Source: Cephalopachus bancanus
Taxonomy: Eukaryota; Chordata; Mammalia; Primates; Tarsiidae
Direction of reading: 5' to 3'
NCBI GenBank assembly: GCA_027257055.1
Contig: JAPVLO010000056.1
Location: forward strand, 5,518,001 to 5,582,000
DNA: 64,000 nucleotides
The position numbers and the translations under genes were made by a program. The notes under the pieces are model-generated. The model worked only from the letters and a program-made list of their open reading frames with translations, made no database searches and was not told where the DNA came from. Position 1 is the first letter of the stretch. Each line of letters opens with the position of its first letter. Shown here one piece after another: positions 57,790 to 64,000 of the stretch.

Positions 57790-57900
57790 TAAGCAAAGAT
57801 TTCTTGAGCTTCTACTATATGGCAAATACTAAGGTATCATTACTATATTAGAGAAAAAGACAGACGTGATCTCGCCACTCATAGAGACTACCATTCAACT
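57790..57900 (-). mobile_element. L2 3' end, right piece, minus strand
   Basis: AGCAAAGATTTCTTGAGCTTCTACTATATGGCAAATACTAAGGTATC continues the L2 interrupted by L1-E. Confidence 0.7.
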
Positions 57901-58009
57901 CTATCCTGGATTTTAATTAAACAGTTTGTTTAGCAAAATGCCAAAAGGCCTTCAAGGTAAGAAGAATGCTCACTAGTGAACAGATTGACCATTGAAGATC
58001 AATAAAAGG

Positions 58010-58190
58010 AAAAAGAGTTAACATTTATAGAGTGTTTACCATATAGCAAATACTGTGCTAGGCAAACTATATATTATCTCACGGAATCCTGAAACAACCT
58101 GGAAAAATAATTGTTCAATTAAGCATGATGGGACTCAGAGAAGTAATGAAACCTACCCATGAGCACTCAGCTGGTAATTTCAAGAGTCTC
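58010..58190 (-). mobile_element. MIR, minus strand
   Basis: ACATTTATAGAGTGTTTACCATATAGCAAATACTGTGCTAGGC ... TATTATCTCACGGAATCC ... GAGAAGTAATGAAACC is antisense MIR. Bases 58146-58165 reappear in L1-E. Confidence 0.8.
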
Positions 58191-59100
58191 TCTCCCCTCT
58201 GCCACAGCTAAAAGTCTCTGTGCTATTGATCAGGAATTTGGTCATGAGATTGAAAGACACAGAAGGCAGAGCTGAATGAGAAAGAACAGCAGTCCAGTCT
58301 TTCTTTGACAAAACACTTGACTCTATTTCTTGAATGGCAGTTTGTGTCAAGGCAAACCTCCGGGCCAATTTCTGCCAGCCCTGACGTCTCTTCTTTTCAT
58401 ACACATGAGAGTACAGTTTGCACAAAGCTTACTTCTGCCAAAGCCTTATTATTATGCTGAATATGTTTGAGAAAACTCACTAGCATCCGTTTTCCATGGA
58501 CCCTTGAAATCAGAAGGGCAAGAGATACAGTCATTCACTGCATGTGGAGACCCATTATACAATTTGGAGTCCTTAATGCTGTGTTCTCAGAAACCAGACA
58601 CTGTACCTGAGCTGAAACTGATTCCTCCTCTTGACAGTCTTCCCTTACTGACTGCCAGAGTCTTCCCAAGGTCTTGCATCACATAAACACCAGTGCAAGG
58701 TAGACGAGCTCTCCATATGGTTTGTCTTTTCAGAGAAATCCTAGGTGATTAGCAACTTGGAAGACCATAATACCCATGGAATTCATGTCTGTTTCTATGT
58801 TCTTTTCCTCCCTTTTATTGTCTGTGTGGATCGTATATTCTCTTGGACAACAGCATGAGTTCTAAAAGCCTTCCAGAATAATACATTTCCTTTTACTCTT
58901 TGGGGTAGCTTACTTTCAGACTTTTATAGGTATTTTATCTTGAATTTGCTGAGGTTTAATAGGTAAATTACACTTGCTCCTTTTGTCCACATATGGTTGT
59001 GAATCCAAGTCTGTTCAAGAGAGAAAAAGAAGACTTCTTAATGGTATTGCTGTCAATGAGGTTAATCGTAGCAGCTTTCAGAATCTACACAGCTGGAATC
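58191..59100. other. Unannotated sequence
   Basis: About 900 bp with no clear repeat. A minus-strand frame of 81 codons (58180-58425) has a basic stretch and an Ala/Ile helix-like piece but no family I recognise and no splice signals that convince me. Confidence 0.4.
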
Positions 59101-59108
59101 CTCTAGAG

Positions 59109-59311
59109 AAGTGATTCTCAACTGGGGACAGTTTTGCCAGCCTCAGAGGGTATTTGACAATACCTGAAGAGAGTTTTGGTTGCCATAATTGGTGTGTGGG
59201 AGGTGCTATTGGCAAGTGATGCCACTAAGCACCCTACAACCATAACATACTCTCCCATAAGAAAGAATGATCTAGCTGAAATAGCAATAGTCCTAAGGTT
59301 GAAAAACCTTG
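59109..59311 (+). mobile_element. MER20 hAT-Charlie DNA transposon
   Basis: AAGTGATTCTCAACTGGGGACAGTTTTGCC at one end and AGGTTGAAAAACCTTG at the other are MER20 termini; middle GGTGCTATTGGCAAGTGATGCC fits. TSD CTCTAGAG (59101-59108) against GTCTAGAA (59312-59319), 6 of 8. Confidence 0.88.
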
Positions 59312-59364
59312 GTCTAGAAGAATATTTTGTCCTAGTCTTTACTCATCACCCTGGAAACAGAGTG

Positions 59365-59480
59365 ATATGTTCCAGGCTCAGATCAACTACTTATTGATTA
59401 TTTTAGCATGGTCAAACAACTTAATGCCTTTGAACATCAGCTTGCTTGTATGTAAAATGAGAAAAATGGATTTGGGAAAG
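59365..59480 (+). mobile_element. MIR fragment, plus strand
   Basis: TTTTAGCATGGTCAAACAACTTAATGCCTTTGAACATCAGC ... TGTAAAATGAGAAAAATGG is MIR core. Confidence 0.65.
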
Positions 59481-59789
59481 AAATTAAAACACATGGAGCC
59501 ACTGATTGTGTTTCATTAAGGCCAACAGAAACAGAAAAAAATGTGTAATATTCAAAGATGTTCACTTAAGTTACTTAAATTATTTATTTATAATAATGAA
59601 TATTATAAAATAGCTGAAGTTATATTTACATAAAGAATAGTTTAACTATTTGATGGACCATAATGAGAACCTTATAAAAACAGTTGTCATAAAATGGAAA
59701 ATGCCTTTGCTATAAGGTTAAAAAGAAAGAATAATGGGATTCAAAGTTGCATGTACAGGAGACCAGAGGGGAATCTGTTCCTTTGTTTC

Positions 59790-59960
59790 CTGAACTGCCT
59801 CCATCATATTTCTTATTGTTGCACTCCTCAATGTTTAAGGCTCACTTACTTAAGCGTATGTCTTTATGACTAGACTGTGGATAATGATAGGGTTATAGTC
59901 AGCACTGTATCTTCAATGTCTCCCATATGAAAGGTAATCAACAAATGTTAGTTGAGTTTG
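59790..59960 (+). mobile_element. L2 3' end, plus strand
   Basis: TTTATGACTAGACTGTGGATAATGATAGGG ... CAGCACTGTATCTTCAATGTCTCCCATATGAAAGGTAATCAACAAATG follows the L2 3' end. Confidence 0.6.
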
Positions 59961-60008
59961 TTGAGTTGTGCACCAGAACAACAACAAAAAAATGAAATGC
60001 AAAAATCA

Positions 60009-60299
60009 GCCCGACTCGTTGGCTCAGCCTGTAATCCCGGCGCTTTGGGAGGCTGAGGTGAGTGGATTGCCTGAGCCCACGGGTTCGAGACCTGCCTGGG
60101 CAACTTAGTGAGACCTCATCTCTACAATAAAATAAAATTAGAAATTAGCCAGGTGTGGTAGCACACACCTGTAGTTCCAGCTACTTGGAAGGCTGAGGCG
60201 GAAGGATTGCTGGAGCCCAGCAGGTCAAGGCTGCGGTGGCCGGGAGTGTTCCACTGCACTCCAGTCTGGGTGACAGAGTGAGACTCCAACCCCCCCACA
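60009..60299 (+). mobile_element. Alu (lineage-type), plus strand, TSD
   Basis: TSD AAATGCAAAAATCA (59995-60008) against AAATGCAAAAACAT (60300-60313). Dimeric; the linker reads CAATAAAATAAAATTAG, and the tail begins with a C run instead of pure A. Confidence 0.95.
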
Positions 60300-60599
60300 A
60301 AATGCAAAAACATATCTATATAAAAGATCAGAAAAAATGCAACCAAATGTTAACAGTGGTGATACTCTTTCTAGATAAAGAATATGTATTAATTTTACCA
60401 CAGGCATAAAAAAACGTAATTACAGAGACTTTGGAGAGAGATTCTCACGTAAGTGTACAGAACCTAGAGGTGTTTCCTTCCTGGTTTTTTTTTTTTTTTC
60501 CACTCCACCTCAGGTTCCTTACCCAGGGAGAATTAGGTACTGTGTTTTGCTGCTGTCGACATTAGGTACTGACCTCTGTAAAAACACCGATAACATCAT

Positions 60600-60860
60600 A
60601 TTGAATTAACACTTTTGCCTGCCCCATGACTGTAAGCAACATTGATGCAAGGACGTTTTTTTCTTATTTGTCTCTGTATTCTTGCCACTGACCTCAGGGC
60701 CCTGTATACAGATGGTAATCGGTGTATGCCATTGAAAAAACTCCTCTATGCAGTGTTTACTGTATCCTATTGTGATTCACTGTAAGGGAGTAGTAATTGC
60801 AAATAGCTTATTTACATGAAGTAGATGCTCAATAAACACAGTTGATTGAACAAATGGATA
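60600..60860 (+). mobile_element. L2 3' end, plus strand
   Basis: GACTGTAAGCAACATTGATGCAAGGACG ... GTCTCTGTATTCTTGCCACTGACC ... then AGTAGATGCTCAATAAACACAGTTGATTGAAC, the L2 terminus, possibly two overlapping pieces. Confidence 0.65.
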
Positions 60861-61225
60861 GCAACAAAACCTATACTTTCTGCAAGAAATCAGTTAAACC
60901 AACTTTTGTCTAGCAGCACCTGCCTGACTGGATACCTTAGCATAGCAGAGTTGAACAAAGTTGAAATTCCTCATTTCCAGTTTAGAGCTAAGAACAGGAT
61001 TGGATCTTGGCTTGTTTTCCTTGAGACTTAATCCTATAGCTCCCAGATAAATTCTAATTCTTTAGGAAATAAAAAATGTTCTTTTAAAATTTAGTATCTC
61101 TAGTACAAGCGTGAAATTCCCTGTGTTAGTCTAATGGTGTGAGACTTTGGACGTTTTTTTTTCAAATTCTTGAGTATCTAAAGTTTTTTTTTTTCCTTTA
61201 GGAGAAGACTAAAACAACAAGCATG

Positions 61226-61255
61226 ACAGTAAAGTGCTCTACAGTAAAGTGCTCT
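61226..61255. repeat. Two perfect copies of a 15-bp unit
   Basis: ACAGTAAAGTGCTCT repeated head to tail at 61226-61240 and 61241-61255. Confidence 0.95.
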
Positions 61256-61259
61256 ACTG

Positions 61260-61490
61260 TTTTTGAGAGAGCTTGAGTAGTAGAAATGCTGAACAAGGGG
61301 TTTGGGGTCAATGCTCAAACATAGGCTGGGTTTTATCTTAGCTCTACCACCCATTGACTCACTGTGAGATAGATAAATTCTCCATATTTTAGTTTCCACA
61401 TCTGAAAAATACAGGCAAATGTATACATACCTCATAGAGTTAAGATTAGTAAATGGAACAAAGATCGTAAAAATCATAGCACACTATCTC
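61260..61490 (+). mobile_element. MIR, plus strand, nearly full length
   Basis: TTTATCTTAGCTCTACCACCCATTGACTCACTGTGAGATAG ... TTTAGTTTCCACATCTG ... CATACCTCATAGAGTTAAGATTAG follows MIR closely. Confidence 0.85.
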
Positions 61491-61879
61491 TCATATATCA
61501 TAATCATTCAGGAAAATCAGACATTGTTATTACTTGCATCCCCACTTTGCCAATAAAAAGATGTATAACCTGGGGAAAGTACATTCGGGGCTAATGTTCT
61601 CATGGTTTTGGGCTCCCTTGTTTCTTTTTTCCCCTCTATAGCTAAAGATTTGTACTAGACTATCTCAATTCTTCTTCCCAGATCCTGGGTTTTATATTCT
61701 TTGATTCTAAGGATTAAAGGCTTTATGAGTCTTGTCATATGTCTAATTCCTGTGCAGGTTCAGGTTCTGTAGAACTGAAAATGAGTTCGCTGACCATGGT
61801 CTAATGAGCCTTGAAGGCTGGCAAGAACCATCAGGAGAGAGAGTGGCAGACAGCAGGTGAATAAAAATGAACATAGTGG

Positions 61880-62040
61880 AAAGAGTGTCAGGGCAGAAGA
61901 ATTATGGCCGAACTCAGGTATTGTGTGGCTGGATGTATCGCTTTTCTATGGTGGCTCTTAACTTTCTCACCAATAATATTAGAATGAAATCGTACATGCA
62001 AAGATTCTCTCAGCTCTACCTTGTATGATTTTGGTCTATT
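61880..62040 (+). mobile_element. Possible MIR, plus strand
   Basis: GTGGAAAGAGTGTCAGGGCAGAAG, then ATTGTGTGGCTGGATGTATCG, with a weak MIR order. Decayed. Confidence 0.35.
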
Positions 62041-62187
62041 TATGTCCTACAGGGTATGCTATTCTGAAGTGATTCTTCTCTGAAATATTTGTTCCCCAGT
62101 CTACCACATAGCTGCCCTACTTCTTCAACCTTTTTATGATTTTAGTTTTGAGTTCTGAACCTCTCTTCCCATTTAGATGCTGGCTTA

Positions 62188-62479
62188 TTTTTTTCCCTTC
62201 TAAATCAACTTTTGTTATTATTATTATTATTATTTTAAATATGTGGGGTACAATTCAGGATTAAGTATGCAAACGTTTATTATGCAGCTGCCCTTGTTGA
62301 TGAATATGCCCCTCCCCCCTCCCCTGGCTGTTTCCCACTACTGCCAATCCCTTTCTCATAGCATTACAATAGTGAGTGAGAAAATGTGATACTCGGTTCT
62401 TTGTTTCTGTGATAGATCACTCAGTATTATAGCCTTTAAGTTCATCCAGGTTGCTGCGAAGTTCGTAACTTTGTCCTTC
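62188..62479 (-). mobile_element. L1-G: short LINE-1 3' end, minus strand, with possible 3' transduction
   Basis: TSD TTAGATGCTGGCTTA (62173-62187) against TTAGAGGCTGGCTTA (62480-62494), 14 of 15. L1 3' UTR and the tip of ORF2 occupy about 62213-62479. Between the L1 tail (an ATT/AAT repeat, 62213-62235) and the TSD are about 25 extra bases that start with a T run on this strand, i.e. non-L1 sequence ending in its own poly-A on the element strand. Confidence 0.9.
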
Positions 62480-62494
62480 TTAGAGGCTGGCTTA

Positions 62495-63049
62495 CTAACC
62501 ACTCTTATATGCCGGCTAGAAATCCCAGAATAATGCAAGATATTTGTCTGAAGGTCTTAGGGTCCTTTCTTCAGCTACTACTTTAAGAATGGCCATAATG
62601 AGGCTCAAGGGACTAACTGAAGGTTAACGAAAAACCATCTGGCACTGAGTTACCAAAGACAGCAGGAAAATTCTCCACAGGAACCAGAGAGGTTGGAGAA
62701 ATAACAGAGCTGAAGCCACCTGGAAACAGATGAATAACACTGAATAGATCATTAAATCTTAGACTTCTACACTCTTGCTGCAGAAAGAATAACAGATAAA
62801 TGAAGGCAAATTTAGACTCAGTATTAAAATCAAATTTGTAAAAAAAATGTAATTTGGCAAACAATGACACTACAGTGGCTTCAAGGTAGGAAGCTTCAAC
62901 TGGAGAGTGGAAAATTTTAAGCTAAAGGGGAGAAAATACTTACTTCTGATGGGAGAAAAGACTTAATCTCCATGTTCTTCTCAGCTCGAAACTGTGGTTC
63001 TGCCCACAAATATAGCAGTGCTCAGAGAGGACCAATATCTATGGGGCCA
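62495..63049. other. Unannotated sequence
   Basis: No feature recognised. Confidence 0.4.
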
Positions 63050-63180
63050 CTTTCATATTAAGAGCCAGGCACTAGGCTAGAAGCCTTCTCACAATATCCC
63101 CACCCCCAAAGATGGCCTTAAAACCCTTCATTTTGCAGAAAAAGAAACTGTGGTTTAGACAAGAAAACAAAATGTTTCCC
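63050..63180 (-). mobile_element. MIR, minus strand
   Basis: AAGAGCCAGGCACTAGGCTAGAAGCC ... TTCATTTTGCAGAAAAAGAAACTGTGG is antisense MIR. Confidence 0.75.
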
Positions 63181-63639
63181 CCAACCTTCTACGAGATGCA
63201 GTGGTGTTTGATTTTATAGCTGGTGAAAAATTCTTAGGAAGCCAGAAATCAGTTGGTTCTTGCTGGTTGGGATCATGAGCTACTCCATAGGGGCCCAAAT
63301 AACAGGGCAGACCGTCAGCTGCTTTGCACATAGAAAAGGGGAGGAGAAAGAACAAACACCTCCACTCATTGACAAAGAGGAGCAAGGAGGGATGTCTGCA
63401 GGGAAGCTTGTCTGGGAGTCCCTGCCACCTGCGGCCATTCATTTCACCCTCCCTGGGAGCTGGACCGCAGCCCTGTGCCCGACTGTCAGCGGCAGAAACT
63501 GGCAAGGAGAGAACTCACTTAGAGGATGTTAGACATAAGAGCCTGCCCACAGGTTATGGTGTGAACCAGGGCGATGGTCCATTTCAGCAGTCAGCAGGAG
63601 GAAAAGGAAAAGAAAGGGAGAACTGAAATGGAGAACTTT
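63181..63639. other. Unannotated, moderately GC-rich sequence
   Basis: Overlapping open frames on both strands (63155-63626) reflect composition. No domain, repeat or convincing splice signal. Confidence 0.35.
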
Positions 63640-63775
63640 GTGATAAGCGCTGTATCATGCTGAGTACCTTTTAACTGTTCTTCTCATTCCCCTCAACAGT
63701 CCTATTAAGTAGGTGTTATTTTCTTAATTTTTGCCAATGAAGAAGCTAAGACCATAACAGTTTAAGTTTTACGTT
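63640..63775 (-). mobile_element. MIR, minus strand
   Basis: GATAAGCGCTGTATCATGCTGAGTACC ... CAACAGTCCTATTAAGTAGGTGTTATTTTC ... CAATGAAGAAGCTAAGACC is antisense MIR. Confidence 0.8.
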
Positions 63776-63908
63776 ATTCAGTAGACCTTGGATAGTAAAC
63801 CGATTTTGTCTTACTCCAAATTCTACATTTTCTACCAAACGATGATTTTCCAGACTCAATTCACTGGTGTCTCCTTTCACATTTCACCATATCTGCATAG
63901 CACTTATA

Positions 63909-64000
63909 CTTTTTTTATAATCAATATTTTTTATTTTGATATTGTGGGGTACAGTTAAGAGTTAGGTATACAACTATGCTTCGTTCAGTCACCCTTGTTG
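63909..64000 (-). mobile_element. L1-F: 3' tip of a LINE-1, minus strand, running off the window
   Basis: T run, then TATTGTGGGGTACAGTTAAGAGTTAGGTATACAACTATG, nearly the same as the L1-A 3' end (GGGTACAGTTAAGGGTTAGG). Same young subfamily; its extent lies outside the window. Confidence 0.92.

Noticed and set aside
58180..58425. 81-codon minus-strand frame with a basic, helix-turn-helix-like stretch
   Set aside because: It partly overlaps a MIR, shows no convincing splice sites, and I know no family with this sequence.
1..64000. CRISPR arrays, bacterial operons, tRNA or rRNA genes, a phage or plasmid system
   Set aside because: Nothing of the kind is visible; the sequence is mammalian nuclear DNA dominated by retroelements.

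Overview
The window is nuclear DNA of a mammal, and almost certainly of a primate. Eight dimeric 7SL-derived Alu elements are present, each with left arm, A-rich linker, right arm and A-rich tail. Seven share lineage-like features: a CAATAAATC linker motif and a right arm reading roughly 'GGTGGCCGGGAGCGGCCACTGCACTCC'. I do not recall these from human Alu subfamilies. The tRNA-like SINE of galagos and the usual lemur Alu signature are not seen. My best guess is a non-anthropoid primate, tarsier more than lemur or loris, but this is inference from memory. No convincing complete protein-coding gene, tRNA, rRNA or other RNA gene was found. Nearly all open frames are fragments of LINE-1 (L1) or chance frames through Alu, simple repeats or LTRs.

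Layout. 1-5720: mostly unique sequence with one candidate terminal exon (1270-1445), paired CA and TG microsatellites, an MST-type LTR, a very small retrocopy with a target-site duplication (TSD), a MIR and an MLT1 LTR. 5722-12119: a near full-length, dead L1 on the minus strand with a 10-bp TSD (L1-A). 12222-19195: a second, older minus-strand L1 with a long 5' region (L1-B). 19787-24717: a plus-strand L1 with an intact 5' end but no 3' end (L1-C), which landed in a MIR and was later hit by a solo LTR and an Alu. 24750-37750: gene-poor sequence with old MIR, L2 and L1M pieces and two Alus. 37755-40450: an internally deleted plus-strand L1 (L1-D), then a decayed ERVL-like integrase region. 41500-47600: four Alus, an MLT1-like LTR, a perfect 107-bp tandem duplication inside a MIR, an L1M tail, an unexplained CpG-bearing stretch with a 75-bp repeat, a MER1-like hAT element and an L1 tail inside a MIR. 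49350-51200: an ancient HAL1/L1M remnant with microsatellites and an Alu. 52690-64000: MIR and L2 pieces, an antisense MLT1, two 5'-truncated L1s with TSDs (L1-E, L1-G), a MER20 and the 3' tip of another L1 running off the window.

The region reads as an intergenic or intronic desert whose history can be ordered from nested insertions. The most unusual signal is a set of three short exact or near-exact copies (20, 23 and 34 bp). In each case a piece of one repeat has appeared, in the same orientation, inside an unrelated repeat 0.6-1.4 kb away. These look like locally templated insertions and are explained by no mobile-element mechanism seen here. Repeat family names come from my memory of consensus sequences, not from a search; boundaries without a stated TSD are approximate.
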